Counted from the stretch's first letter, positions 52,305 to 60,992 are shown. The stretch is DNA of 64,000 nt from Shewanella gelidimarina (GCF_023283945.1 NZ_JAKIKW010000003.1:62001-126000); one strand, 5' to 3'. Translations and numbers: made by a program. The notes: generated by a model from the sequence alone, not told the origin.

Positions 52305-54977
52305 TTATGGTTGAACTGGTGCTGCTAGCTCAACAGTAAAACCTATGCCTGATTTCACCGATTTAGGGGTTTCAACACTTATTGAAACTGAGCTGGTTTT
52401 TGCTAGTTCACCAATACTTGTCGGATCGATATCGTTGGTGAGTATAAAGCTGGTAGTACTGCCCTCTCTGTATCTGTTTTTTGCTTTGAAATCGATATCT
52501 TCATCACCTCTGATATCGTAGTAGCCATTGCGATTCTGTACCTCGAACACATCAGCGTCTAGTTCACCTTGAGAGGCTGTGGTCGTCAATGTAGTCTTTG
52601 CTGGCATGATCTGGTCTGCACTATCAAAAAACCTAACGCTGAAGGTCGATGATTTACCAGCGGGAATAGCTTTAAGTTCGACAAGGTCCCTATCTTTTAT
52701 ATCGCTATAGAAAGGAAGAACATTATCACCTTGGCTTATCTCAAACTGGGCTGTTGAACCAGACATGGTCAAAATGAGCGCTTTACGGATATAAGTTTTA
52801 TTAGCTTGCCCTTGACCGCAAAGTGAGTGTTCAGTGGGAGTTACTGATGATTGGCATTGTGGGCCATTGAAAAGCTCATCAGCACTTTGGTAGTTGGCGC
52901 TTGATGCAGTATTAATGTAGGGCTCTCCTGAATCCCACTTTCCATTTTCATTATCATCTCTAAATGCATCACCTAAATCGTTAAAGCCATTTGGATGGTA
53001 GGTTTCAATATCCATCCCATTGCCTGAGCATGTTGTAGCTTTGCCATCAACATCTAAGCAAGCTGCGATTATTTTACCGCCATCATCGATTGTTTCTTTA
53101 ACTTCATTGCCACTGGAGTCTGTAGATGTAATGACAAATTTGTTGTCAAAAACGTTATTACCATTGCTATCGAAAAAGGTCTCATGACCTAAAGCATAGG
53201 CAAGTATTGTAATACGGTGATTAGAAACTCGAGTACCAGTTGATTTCCATTCCAAGCTGCAGCTACCACCTAGAGTTAAGCATTTAGCAGGGATTTGTCC
53301 GCCTTCGGTGGTGAAGTTAATCGCGGTATCATCGGGTGCAGGGTTGCCAAAACTGTCGGATGCATAGGCAGTAATTACCACCTTTTCACCGCTGTAATCT
53401 CCCGCTTCGGGGTTGAAAAGATCTGCTGAAAGACTAAAGCCCAGTTGTTGTGGTAAACCCGTATTGATACTGAGTTGTTCAGACTGTGTTGTGACGGATT
53501 TATTATTGGTGTCAACGGCAGTTGCTACTACACGCACTGGAGTGGGTACGGTGCCGGATAATACGCTTGCACTGACGATTCCTGCTGAGTTGCTGGTATT
53601 TGTTGTTGTGATTGCACCTTCGGCAAAGCTAATACCGCCAACTACAGTGTCGAGCGAAAACTCAACGGTTTGCTGCGCAATAGGCTGGCCATTCGCATCT
53701 GAGACTTTAAAAGTAATGAGCGATGATTCACTTGAGTCGGTGCCGCCAGCGCCTTTGATGCGTATTGATGAAGGTTCTGCAGAGACAAAGCTTAAGTTGG
53801 CTAATGTCTGGCTTTCAAGAGAAAAATCGAGTGTTGCAGTCAGTATTTGGTTGCCCGCTGTAACCGTGGCAATTATTTGATCGTCTCTTTGACTGTTGCC
53901 ACTGCAGCTAGTGTTTTGGAATGTTGCGCTTGCTGTACCTGATAATGTGGTGACAGGAGAGTCAATACTGGCATTGTTACTCTGAACACAGCTCGAGCTG
54001 AAGTTTACGCTAGTTGGCGTTTGTAGACGGGTAATCGTACCATCATCGCTCTTACTGACTAAAGCGGCAGTGACTCCGAATGTCCCACCTGCGCTGACGG
54101 TGTATGAACTGTCTGCTGAAGGAGGTGTTGTTGCTAGTTTATTCTCAACGAAAGTAACACCGTCGGCTAAAAAAGAACCGAGCATGATAATGCCGGTATC
54201 ACTGACAGCATCTTTGGCGAGCACTTCATATAGGCCTGAACTTTGGTAAGTTTTGTCATCATCTTTAAGTGTGACCGACATATTGGCTGCGCCAAGTTCA
54301 CTTTCTGTTGGGGTATAGCTAACTTGAGCAATACCATTTTCTTTAGTGAGTGCTGAACTTGGGTTTAAGCTGGCGCTGCCGGCGACAAAAGTGGCCATCT
54401 TACCCGCTACGCCCTGACCTTGATCATCTAAGAATAGCGCCTGTAGCTGAACGGTTTCGTCTGCCTTAAATTGAGTGACAACTGCAGTACCATTAATGAT
54501 GGCGCTATTAAGCGTGAATATCGGCTCTGATGGCGAGATGGACAGAGTGAATTGATAGTTTCGGCTGCCATTAACCGCGGTTTCACCCTCGGTAAAGCTG
54601 GCCGTTAATGTGCCCGCATTTTCAGTACCTGCAGCATTGCTGATAATGACTTCGGCTAAACCGTTAGTATCCGTTAGTTTACTTGTCGCTGATAATTCAC
54701 CAAAAGAGGCCGTAAATGCGATGAGTTTCCCATTACGATTACTGCCATCTTGTTTTAGATGTGCGACGGCACAAAAAGACTCTGAGGCATCAAAACTTTG
54801 GGCGTCGGTTGTTGTGGCACAAACTCCATTCTCAACCGTTTTAAAGCTTAATGCGAGGCTGTAACTGCCTCCAGTGTCTGGATCTTCGTTATCACCTGAT
54901 GCGCCATTACAGCCGCTTAATAGAGATAAACATAAAAGAGTAAAAGGGATGGCGGCCAGCTTCTTGGTGAGGCGCAT
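52305..54977 (-). CDS. Large lipoprotein with Big-1-like (bacterial Ig) repeats
   Basis: An 890-residue outer-membrane lipoprotein: signal ending LLSGCNG with the lipidated Cys at 23, then several Ig-like domains of the Big-1/invasin kind. Repeating marks are LTDTNGLAEVIISNAAG, LTKENGIAQVSYTPTE, NSAGIVSASVLSGT and TDSSESSLITFKVSDANGQPIAQQTVEFS. The C-terminal third holds DSNGNNVFDNKF and DENGKWDSGEPY, EF-hand-like calcium segments, and cysteines. It may be surface exposed, with an adhesive or structural role (inference). It is monocistronic on the minus strand, between its own terminator and yjgA. Confidence 0.82.
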   Translation of the reverse strand: MRLTKKLAAIPFTLLCLSLLSGCNGASGDNEDPDTGGSYSLALSFKTVENGVCATTTDAQSFDASESFCAVAHLKQDGSNRNGKLIAFTASFGELSATSKLTDTNGLAEVIISNAAGTENAGTLTASFTEGETAVNGSRNYQFTLSISPSEPIFTLNSAIINGTAVVTQFKADETVQLQALFLDDQGQGVAGKMATFVAGSASLNPSSALTKENGIAQVSYTPTESELGAANMSVTLKDDDKTYQSSGLYEVLAKDAVSDTGIIMLGSFLADGVTFVENKLATTPPSADSSYTVSAGGTFGVTAALVSKSDDGTITRLQTPTSVNFSSSCVQSNNASIDSPVTTLSGTASATFQNTSCSGNSQRDDQIIATVTAGNQILTATLDFSLESQTLANLSFVSAEPSSIRIKGAGGTDSSESSLITFKVSDANGQPIAQQTVEFSLDTVVGGISFAEGAITTTNTSNSAGIVSASVLSGTVPTPVRVVATAVDTNNKSVTTQSEQLSINTGLPQQLGFSLSADLFNPEAGDYSGEKVVITAYASDSFGNPAPDDTAINFTTEGGQIPAKCLTLGGSCSLEWKSTGTRVSNHRITILAYALGHETFFDSNGNNVFDNKFVITSTDSSGNEVKETIDDGGKIIAACLDVDGKATTCSGNGMDIETYHPNGFNDLGDAFRDDNENGKWDSGEPYINTASSANYQSADELFNGPQCQSSVTPTEHSLCGQGQANKTYIRKALILTMSGSTAQFEISQGDNVLPFYSDIKDRDLVELKAIPAGKSSTFSVRFFDSADQIMPAKTTLTTTASQGELDADVFEVQNRNGYYDIRGDEDIDFKAKNRYREGSTTSFILTNDIDPTSIGELAKTSSVSISVETPKSVKSGIGFTVELAAPVQP

Positions 54978-55066
54978 TCACAAATTCCTTGTGCAAGTAT
55001 GAACAGTACTGTTTGAAGGGGTTAGTTAATTTGATCACAACGATACTATGAGTATTTATCATCGAT

Positions 55067-55108
55067 CAAAAAATAGCTCTCTGAATAAACGACTTATTCA
55101 GAGAGCTA
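55067..55108 (-). terminator. Intrinsic terminator of yjgA
   Basis: TAGCTCTCTGAATAA (55074-55088) and its exact complement (55094-55108) form a 15-bp stem with an ACGAC loop; on the minus strand TTTTTT follows. It lies 20 bp past the yjgA stop. Confidence 0.9.
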
Positions 55109-55127
55109 ATATCTAGATTGGTAACGA

Positions 55128-55670
55128 TTATTCTGGGATGCCGTTACGTATATATTTACTGAACTCTTTTGCTGTTTTTGATAGCTCAATATCAGCATTT
55201 TTAGTAAGTTCTTTCTTAGTTTGACGGACGAATTGACGCAACTTTTGTCTGTCTAAATCTGGGTGTTTCTCGATCAACGCTTGAATCGCAGTGTCACCAT
55301 CGTTGAGCAGTTGGTCGCGAGTCTTATCCGCAACATTACTCTTGGCGCTTTCATTGCTATTTTTATTCAATACGTTTTTAATTGCGAGCTGTAGCTCTTC
55401 AATATCAACGTAGCGCATTAACTTGCCAATATATTGCAAATGGCGACGATAAGCTTCAGTGTTGCTCTTAATCGTCTTAGCTTTTAACACATTGTCATAA
55501 ATAATTTCATCAAGATTGAGTCTTTCAATCTGACTTTTACTTAGTAAAGTCAATTCGTTACCAATTTCTTGGTAGATGGCAATACTACGCTTAGCTTCAG
55601 CTCTGCTTTCGTAGTCATCATCTTTGTCATAGGGCTGGTGGAAATGTTCTGAGTCACCGACAATCTTCAT
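55128..55670 (-). CDS. darP: YjgA/DarP, 50S ribosome-associated protein
   Basis: A 180-residue, highly charged, mostly helical protein. ESRAEAKRSIAIYQEIGNELTLLSKSQIERLNLDE near the N-terminus and RRHLQYIGKLMRYVDIEEL in the middle are YjgA (DUF615) signatures. YjgA/DarP associates with late 50S assembly intermediates in E. coli. As in many gammaproteobacteria it is divergent from pmbA, but here a 274-bp MITE-like element has entered the shared intergenic region. The ATG at 55670 fits the family length. Confidence 0.92.
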   Translation of the reverse strand: MKIVGDSEHFHQPYDKDDDYESRAEAKRSIAIYQEIGNELTLLSKSQIERLNLDEIIYDNVLKAKTIKSNTEAYRRHLQYIGKLMRYVDIEELQLAIKNVLNKNSNESAKSNVADKTRDQLLNDGDTAIQALIEKHPDLDRQKLRQFVRQTKKELTKNADIELSKTAKEFSKYIRNGIPE

Positions 55671-55779
55671 ATCTAAAATCTCTTACAAATACTGATTTAA
55701 TAATAACATTTATAAAGCCAGTTGACCTGCCATATTTTATCTAGGTGAATCGAAAGCACGCTAATAAGTAAACTGGCGC

Positions 55780-56053
55780 AATTATACTAATTTAATTAAA
55801 TACGTGATCATTCAGCGGGAATTCAAAGCCCGTAGCCAAGGCGGATGATTGAAGCTAATCGTTATTCTGTATCGAAAGTATCTAACATAGCTATAGGGCT
55901 TTGTCATCGCTTTGAACATCAGCCGCACTACGTGAGCCTCTCAGGCGTTCCATTGACTTAAAAGGGAATAACCATTTCTTCATCAATGCGCCTTGAATTG
56001 AAAAGCCAGAGGGGCTCTGAAGTGACCAGATATTTAATGAGATTGGTATTATT
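55780..56053. mobile_element. MITE-like element, 274 bp, between yjgA and pmbA
   Basis: The ends at 55780-55810 and 56023-56053 are 31-bp imperfect inverted repeats (24 matches; left end begins AATTATACTAATTTAATT). Position 55956-55979 carries the same 24 bp as 14588-14611 in the element before csrD, followed in both by similar GCGCC and GAATTGA words, but the outer ends differ. No transposase is present. It occupies most of the 446-bp divergent gap, so the promoters of both flanking genes lie at its edges or within it. Confidence 0.65.
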
Positions 56054-56116
56054 TAATGTGATTGTTTTTTGGGTTTGTTATGCTTAAGTCATTACCGATT
56101 ATTGAAGAGTAGATTT

Positions 56117-57457
56117 GTGTCCTCACCTAGCATTGATATCGAATTAGATTCCCTACAAGACGCCGTTTCAATGGCACTGGAATATGCAAAAACCTTAGGC
56201 ACATCTGGTGCTGAAGTTGCGATTAGTAAGCAGCAAGGGCTATCTGTTTCAACTCGTATGAAAGAAGTTGAGACGGTAGAGTTTAATAAAGATGGTGCAC
56301 TGGGGATCACACTCTTTAGAGGGGGTTGTAAAGGCAGCTCCTCGACTTCAGATCTCAGTCCTGCAGCCATTAAACAAGCGGTAAAAGCGGCCGATGATAT
56401 TGCCCGTTTTACGTCAGCGGATCCTTATAATGGTTTAGCCGATAAATCACTGATGGCGACAAAGTTTCCTGATTTAGATCTATATCATCCGCAGAACATT
56501 TCACCTGAAGAGTTAACTCGTATCTCGATTTTGGCCGAAGAGGCCGCACTCGACACCGATAAGCGAGTGCAAACCTCTGATGGCGCCAGTGCCAGTGCCC
56601 ATTCAAGTGTCAAGGTATACGGCAACAGCCATGGTTTTTTACATGGATATTGCAGCTCTCGATATAGCTTAAGTTGTGTTGCTATCGGTGAGATTGATGG
56701 TGGCATGCAGCGTGATTATGACTACACCATCGCCAGAAAATACAGCGAACTGTTAGCGCCAGAGTTGGTTGGAGCCTCAGCGGCCGAAAAAACGGCAGGC
56801 CGTTTAGGCGGTCGAAAGATTGCGACCACTGAATTACCGATTTTATTCTCTCCAGAGATCGCGACCGGATTGATGGGGCACTTAGTCGGCGCGATTAGTG
56901 GGGGGAGCATTTATCGCAAATCTAGCTTCTTGTTGGATGCTATCGACACTCAGGTTTTTCCGGATTGGTTTAGTATTGATGAGCAACCGCAATTAGTCGG
57001 TGCATTAGCCAGTTCGGCTTATGACAGCGAAGGTGTCGCGACCCAAGATCGTAAGATTATTGATAATGGTCGATTGGCCACTTATCTACTCACGAGTTAC
57101 TCAGCCAGAAAATTAGGCCTGACCAATACTGGCCATGCGGGTGGGATCTATAATTGGACGTTGTCATCAACGGGGCAAACGTTTGATGAGCTCGTTAAAG
57201 AGATGGGCACAGGCTTGATTATTACCGAGGTAATGGGACAAGGCGTTAATACCGTAACGGGTGACTACTCACGCGGCGCCGCAGGTTTTTATGTTGAAAA
57301 TGGCGTTATCTTATATCCAGTTGAAGAGATCACTATTGCTGGTAATCTAAAAGATATGTATAGCAATATTGTTGCGGTTGCGAAAGACAGAGATTTACGC
57401 TCGTCGATCCGTACTGGTGGGATCTTGATGGACAAAATGAAGATTGCGGGTAGCTAA
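56117..57457 (+). CDS. pmbA: PmbA (TldE), metalloprotease subunit
   Basis: Partner of TldD in the heterodimeric protease. The 446 residues match the usual 446-450. Family marks are GTSGAEVAISKQQGLSVSTRMKEVETVEFNKDG at about 25-57, LLAPELVGASAAEKTAGRLGGRKI, and the C-terminal GQGVNTVTGDYSRGAAGFYVENG. The HExxxH motif of TldD is absent, as expected for the regulatory subunit. The frame opens with a TTG at 56069, but the GTG at 56117 with AAGAG upstream gives the normal N-terminus and is chosen. A UUCG-loop terminator follows. Confidence 0.93.
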   Translation: MSSPSIDIELDSLQDAVSMALEYAKTLGTSGAEVAISKQQGLSVSTRMKEVETVEFNKDGALGITLFRGGCKGSSSTSDLSPAAIKQAVKAADDIARFTSADPYNGLADKSLMATKFPDLDLYHPQNISPEELTRISILAEEAALDTDKRVQTSDGASASAHSSVKVYGNSHGFLHGYCSSRYSLSCVAIGEIDGGMQRDYDYTIARKYSELLAPELVGASAAEKTAGRLGGRKIATTELPILFSPEIATGLMGHLVGAISGGSIYRKSSFLLDAIDTQVFPDWFSIDEQPQLVGALASSAYDSEGVATQDRKIIDNGRLATYLLTSYSARKLGLTNTGHAGGIYNWTLSSTGQTFDELVKEMGTGLIITEVMGQGVNTVTGDYSRGAAGFYVENGVILYPVEEITIAGNLKDMYSNIVAVAKDRDLRSSIRTGGILMDKMKIAGS

Positions 57458-57482
57458 CGGGCTATCGTATATTTTAATATTA

Positions 57483-57504
57483 GGCTTCTTCGGAAGCCTT
57501 TTTT
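57483..57504 (+). terminator. Intrinsic terminator of pmbA with UUCG loop
   Basis: GGCTTC-TTCG-GAAGCC at 57483-57498 followed by six T residues, 26 bp past the stop codon. Confidence 0.92.
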
Positions 57505-57771
57505 ATGAGTGTTTTCTACCCGTCGTGGTCACCATTTCGTGATGGTTTACGGCTTCACTCTTATGTTTAAGTTCAGACTCTCGCCCAAACCAATAGATGA
57601 GGTGGAGTGCGTTTACTCGCTGCAAACCGCTACTTTCAGTTGTTTTACCTGCCTTAATGTTCGACCTATCATTATATAAATCATCTAGATACTAAACTTA
57701 TAATGACTTAGTCAAACATTAACCTGTCTGCAGCGAATTTTTCAGAGTGAATAATATTTTTAAATCTCCAC
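57505..57771. other. Non-coding part of the pmbA-arsR gap
   Basis: Nothing coding was recognised. The only structure noted is a short hairpin near 57530-57546 (ACCATTTCGTGATGGT). Confidence 0.5.
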
Positions 57772-57840
57772 TTGAATATACGGTAAAACATATATATTAT
57801 TTTTCATATATCCTATGTGTACAAAACTATATGTACAAAA
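57772..57840 (+). promoter_or_regulatory. Candidate arsR promoter and operator
   Basis: TTGAAT (57772-57777) and TATTAT (57795-57800) with a 17-bp spacer make a good sigma-70 promoter. Just downstream is a near-perfect direct repeat, TATGTGTACAAAA (57814-57826) and TATATGTACAAAA (57828-57840), with a 14-bp period, which also contains spaced GTAC half-sites. Its place at and after the expected transcription start suits binding by ArsR. Confidence 0.5.
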
Positions 57841-57886
57841 ACATGGCTAATCTGGTTTTCTAGACACCTTTTGCGAAGAGCACAAT

Positions 57887-58231
57887 ATGACTCCATTAGC
57901 TTTTTTTAAAGCACTCGCCGACGATACTCGACTACGCAGTATATTGCTGATCCAATCGGAATCAGAATTGTGCGTTTGTGAATTGATGACGGCACTCGAT
58001 GACATCCAACCTAAAATATCTCGCCATTTAGCGCAGTTGAGAAAACTGGGGATGTTAGTTGACCGACGTCAGGGACAATGGGTTTTTTATCGTATTAATC
58101 CAGAGTTGCCGTTATGGGCAAGCGATATTTTGCAGACACTAGCGCAGCAACAACCTGAGTTAATCGAGATTAATTTGGCCAGGCTGTTACAAATGGGCGA
58201 TCGCCCTGAAAGAGTATTGCGCTGCTGTTAA
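57887..58231 (+). CDS. arsR: ArsR-family arsenite-responsive repressor
   Basis: A 114-residue winged-helix repressor. FFKALADDTRLRSILLIQ opens the domain and the recognition helix is IQPKISRHLAQLRKLG. The metalloid site ELCVCEL has Cys29 and Cys31, matching the ELCVCDL type that binds As(III) or Sb(III), and the protein ends in Cys-Cys (113-114), which could supply further ligands. It heads the arsR-acr3-GAPDH-arsJ operon and should derepress it when arsenite binds. Confidence 0.94.
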   Translation: MTPLAFFKALADDTRLRSILLIQSESELCVCELMTALDDIQPKISRHLAQLRKLGMLVDRRQGQWVFYRINPELPLWASDILQTLAQQQPELIEINLARLLQMGDRPERVLRCC

Positions 58232-58264
58232 TTGAACAATGATCATTATTATAGGTTTTAGATT

Positions 58265-59302
58265 ATGGGTATTTTCGAGCGTTATTTAAGTGTGTGGGTT
58301 GGGTTAGCCATCGTTGTAGGTGTGTTTTTAGGCAATGTGATGCCGGGTGGGTTCACGCAAATTGCTGGGCTTGAGTACGCCCATGTTAATTTGGTTATTG
58401 CGGTTTTAATCTGGGTAATGATCTACCCCATGATGGTACAGATAGATTTTTCTGCAATAAAAGATGTCGGTAAAAGTCCAAAGGGGCTGGTGCTGACATT
58501 GGTGATCAATTGGCTAATTAAACCGTTTACGATGGCGGCGCTGGGTTGGCTGTTCTTTAAAGTTTTCTTTGTTAATTTTGTTGATCCACAAACGGCGAGT
58601 GAATATATCGCAGGGATGATTCTACTCGGCGTGGCACCTTGTACTGCAATGGTATTTGTCTGGAGCCAATTAACTAAAGGTGATCCTAATTACACACTCG
58701 TGCAGGTGTCAGTGAATGACTTGATTATGGTGGTGGCCTTTGCGCCCATCACGGCGTTGTTGTTAGGTGTGAGTGACATTCAAGTTCCCTGGGAGACATT
58801 GCTGTCATCCGTTGCGCTTTATGTGGTGCTACCGTTAGTGGTGGGGGCGGCTACACGCTATTTGTTGCAGAGAAAGGGCGATGATAGCCAATTAAATGCA
58901 TTTGTGGCTAAGCTAAAGCCTTGGTCTATGGTTGGCTTACTGGCCACTGTGGTATTGCTGTTTGGTTTTCAAGCCGAAACCATTATGAGTCAACCTCAAG
59001 ATATTTTTCTAATCGCAATTCCGTTACTGATCCAAACTTACGGCATTTTCTTTATCGCTTTTTATGCGGCAAAGAAGATGAAGCTAAGCCATAAAATTGC
59101 AGCTCCAGCCTGTATGATTGCAACCTCTAACTTTTTCGAGTTGGCAGTTGCGGTCGCTATATCATTGTTTGGCTTGCACTCCGGGGCTGCGCTTGCCACT
59201 GTGGTGGGAGTGTTGGTTGAAGTGCCTGTGATGTTATCGCTGGTGGCAATATGCAATCGCAATAGACATCTGTTCGTTGCGGACGAAGTATCTGCAACTT
59301 AG
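58265..59302 (+). CDS. acr3: Acr3-type arsenite efflux permease
   Basis: A 345-residue membrane protein with about ten helices. The Acr3 (BART superfamily) signature [13 protein letters not shown] includes the functionally essential Cys (126); [18 protein letters not shown] carries the conserved Glu. It exports arsenite with the proton gradient and needs no ArsA. It begins 33 bp after arsR. The stop codon TAG (59300-59302) overlaps the end of an inverted-repeat element, so the last residues may be set by that insertion. Confidence 0.94.
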   Translation: MGIFERYLSVWVGLAIVVGVFLGNVMPGGFTQIAGLEYAHVNLVIAVLIWVMIYPMMVQIDFSAIKDVGKSPKGLVLTLVINWLIKPFTMAALGWLFFKVFFVNFVDPQTASEYIAGMILLGVAPCTAMVFVWSQLTKGDPNYTLVQVSVNDLIMVVAFAPITALLLGVSDIQVPWETLLSSVALYVVLPLVVGAATRYLLQRKGDDSQLNAFVAKLKPWSMVGLLATVVLLFGFQAETIMSQPQDIFLIAIPLLIQTYGIFFIAFYAAKKMKLSHKIAAPACMIATSNFFELAVAVAISLFGLHSGAALATVVGVLVEVPVMLSLVAICNRNRHLFVADEVSAT

Positions 59303-59413
59303 GGTCTGTTGAACTCGATAACTGAGTTTTGTTGGTCTCTTTTTATAATTGAGAAGCAACATTGATAAGCACTCGAAGGGTGGTAAAAACAACCTTGTCA
59401 GATCAACGACCCT
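59301..59413. repeat. 113-bp inverted-repeat element between acr3 and the GAPDH gene
   Basis: AGGGTCTGTTGA at 59301-59312 and TCAACGACCCT at 59403-59413 are inverted repeats with one single-base gap. The ends resemble those of the 293-bp element at 381-673 (CTAGGGGCCGTTGA). It starts inside the acr3 stop codon and fills most of the 186-bp gap. It has no coding capacity. Confidence 0.5.
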
Positions 59414-59488
59414 TGTAAGACAAAGTGATATTTATTTGAGTTTAAAAACTCTATTTGTATTTAAAAAATTTAAGGTTGAGAAACGACA

Positions 59489-60511
59489 ATGACAATCAAA
59501 ATTGGGATTAATGGCTTCGGCAGAATGGGACGCTTGGCATTAAGAGCTGCGTGGCAGAATCAGGATGTTGAGTTTGTACAAATTAATGACCCTGCAGGTG
59601 ATGCTGCGACATTAGCGCACCTGCTGACATTTGATTCGGTGCACGGTCGTTGGACTGAAGAGGCAATCGCCGAAGGTGATGACATTGTTATTGGTCAACG
59701 TCGTATCGCGACTACTGGCAATAAAACCATTGCCGCGACTGACTGGTCAAATTGCGATGTGGTGATTGAAGCTTCCGGTGTCATGAAAACCAAAGCGCTG
59801 TTGCAAGCTTATCTTGATCAAGGCGTCAAAAGAGTGGTTGTCACCGCGCCAGTCAAAGAGGATGGCGTACTTAATGTGGTCATGGGCGTTAACCAGCATC
59901 TTTACAATAAGGATATTCACCCTATTGTGACGGCAGCGTCATGCACTACTAACTGCCTTGCGCCTGTGGTGAAAGTGATCCATGAAAAAATTGGGATTAA
60001 GCATGGCTCGATGACCACCATACATGACATTACCAATACTCAAACCATTCTTGATGCGCCGCACAAAGACCTAAGGCGTGCCCGCGCCTGTGGTTTAAGC
60101 CTAATACCAACGACCACCGGCAGTGCTACCGCTATTACTCATATTTTTCCTGAGCTAAAAGGTAAGCTCAATGGCCATGCCGTGCGCATTCCACTTGCCA
60201 ACGCCTCACTCACGGATTGCGTGTTTGAGTTAGTGCGTGAAACAACTGAAGTGGAAGTTAACGCCTTGCTAAAAGCTGCGGCAGAAGGAGAGTTGAAAGA
60301 TATTCTTGGTTTTGAGGAGCGTCCATTAGTGTCGGTTGATTACAAAACTGACCCGCGCTCAAGCATCATCGATGCACTATCGACGATGGTCGTTAATGGC
60401 ACGCAAGTGAAGCTGTATGTGTGGTATGACAATGAGTGGGGCTATGCCAACCGCACAGCTGAACTGGCCATTATGGTGGGTAAGTTAGATAAGGTCGGAA
60501 AAGCAGGATAA
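59489..60511 (+). CDS. Arsenic-operon glyceraldehyde-3-phosphate dehydrogenase
   Basis: A 340-residue GAPDH. The NAD fold starts [16 protein letters not shown], the catalytic Cys152 lies in [11 protein letters not shown], His179 in [11 protein letters not shown], and [11 protein letters not shown] is near the end. Its place between acr3 and arsJ marks it as the arsenate-specific type, which makes 1-arseno-3-phosphoglycerate from arsenate and glyceraldehyde-3-phosphate for export by ArsJ (established for such gene pairs). The glycolytic gapA is expected elsewhere. The last five residues (VGKAG) are encoded by the first units of the minisatellite that follows. Confidence 0.93.
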   Translation: MTIKIGINGFGRMGRLALRAAWQNQDVEFVQINDPAGDAATLAHLLTFDSVHGRWTEEAIAEGDDIVIGQRRIATTGNKTIAATDWSNCDVVIEASGVMKTKALLQAYLDQGVKRVVVTAPVKEDGVLNVVMGVNQHLYNKDIHPIVTAASCTTNCLAPVVKVIHEKIGIKHGSMTTIHDITNTQTILDAPHKDLRRARACGLSLIPTTTGSATAITHIFPELKGKLNGHAVRIPLANASLTDCVFELVRETTEVEVNALLKAAAEGELKDILGFEERPLVSVDYKTDPRSSIIDALSTMVVNGTQVKLYVWYDNEWGYANRTAELAIMVGKLDKVGKAG

Positions 60512-60620
60512 AGCAGGGAAAGCAGGATAAAGCCGAATAAAGCCGGAAGAGCTGGGAAGGGCTAAGACGGGAAGGGCTGAGACGGTAAGGGCTGAGATGG
60601 TAATGGCTAGGATGGGAATC
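60496..60620 (+). repeat. AG-rich minisatellite at the end of the GAPDH gene
   Basis: The array starts with 9-10-bp units (CGGAAAAGC, AGGATAAAGC, AGGGAAAGC, AGGATAAAGC, CGAATAAAGC, CGGAAGAGC, TGGGAAGGGC). It passes into 15-bp units (TAAGACGGGAAGGGC, TGAGACGGTAAGGGC, TGAGATGGTAATGGC) up to 60607, with a partial unit to 60620. The GAPDH stop codon lies in the second unit. The CGGAAAAGC and GGCTAAGA-type units are the same two that occur at 28445-28518. Confidence 0.85.
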
Positions 60621-60671
60621 GAACGTGCTTTGCCTGATAGCATTCGTCAGTATCTACTGGTGACGGGGTAA
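60612..60671 (+). pseudogene. Mini-ORF, first extra copy of the arsJ 5' end
   Basis: ATG at 60612 opens a 19-codon frame whose residues 6-19 read ALPDSIRQYLLVTG and then stop. The residues ALPDS-RQYLLVTG match the ArsJ N-terminus although several codons differ, so this is a truncated copy and not a full gene. Confidence 0.7.
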
Positions 60672-60992
60672 GTTATTTGTGGGGGCTTTACCTTCGTTTT
60701 TGTAAATCTAACCGTTTATCACTTTGGTTAGCTTGTTATTCGTGTATAAAAATTATGAGGGTTGGTGAACAGTGTTAGCTAAATACCGTGCTTTGCCTGA
60801 TAGCGTTCGTCAGTATTCGTTGGTGACGGGGCAAGTTATTTGAGGGGGCTTTACCTTCGTTTTTGTAAATCTAACCGTTCATCACTTTGGTTAGCTTGTT
60901 ATTAGTGTATAAAAATTATGAGGGTTGGTGAACAGTGTTAGCTAAATACCGTGCTTTGCCTGATAGCGTTCGTCAGTATTTGTTGGTGACGG
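60624..60992 (+). repeat. Three tandem copies (163-bp period) of the arsJ promoter region and 5' end
   Basis: The units start at 60624, 60787 and 60950. The first two are about 94% identical over 163 bp by eye. The third matches until about 60992, where it continues into the real arsJ gene. Each unit holds the start of the ArsJ coding sequence (RALPDS-RQY..), a stop codon in units one and two, then a 100-bp AT-rich stretch ending in GTGTATAAAAATTATGAGGG and the next GTG start. Any promoter in that stretch is therefore present twice ahead of arsJ. Confidence 0.93.
60772..60843 (+). pseudogene. Mini-ORF, second extra copy of the arsJ 5' end
   Basis: The GTG at 60772 has the same upstream sequence as the real arsJ start and opens a 23-residue frame that begins VLAKYRALPDSVRQY, then diverges (SLVTGQVI) and stops at TGA 60841-60843. 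It could be translated as a leader peptide if transcription begins upstream. Confidence 0.7.

Noticed and set aside
59489..60511. Glycolytic gapA
   Set aside because: The catalytic residues fit any GAPDH, but its place between acr3 and arsJ marks the arsenate-specific type.
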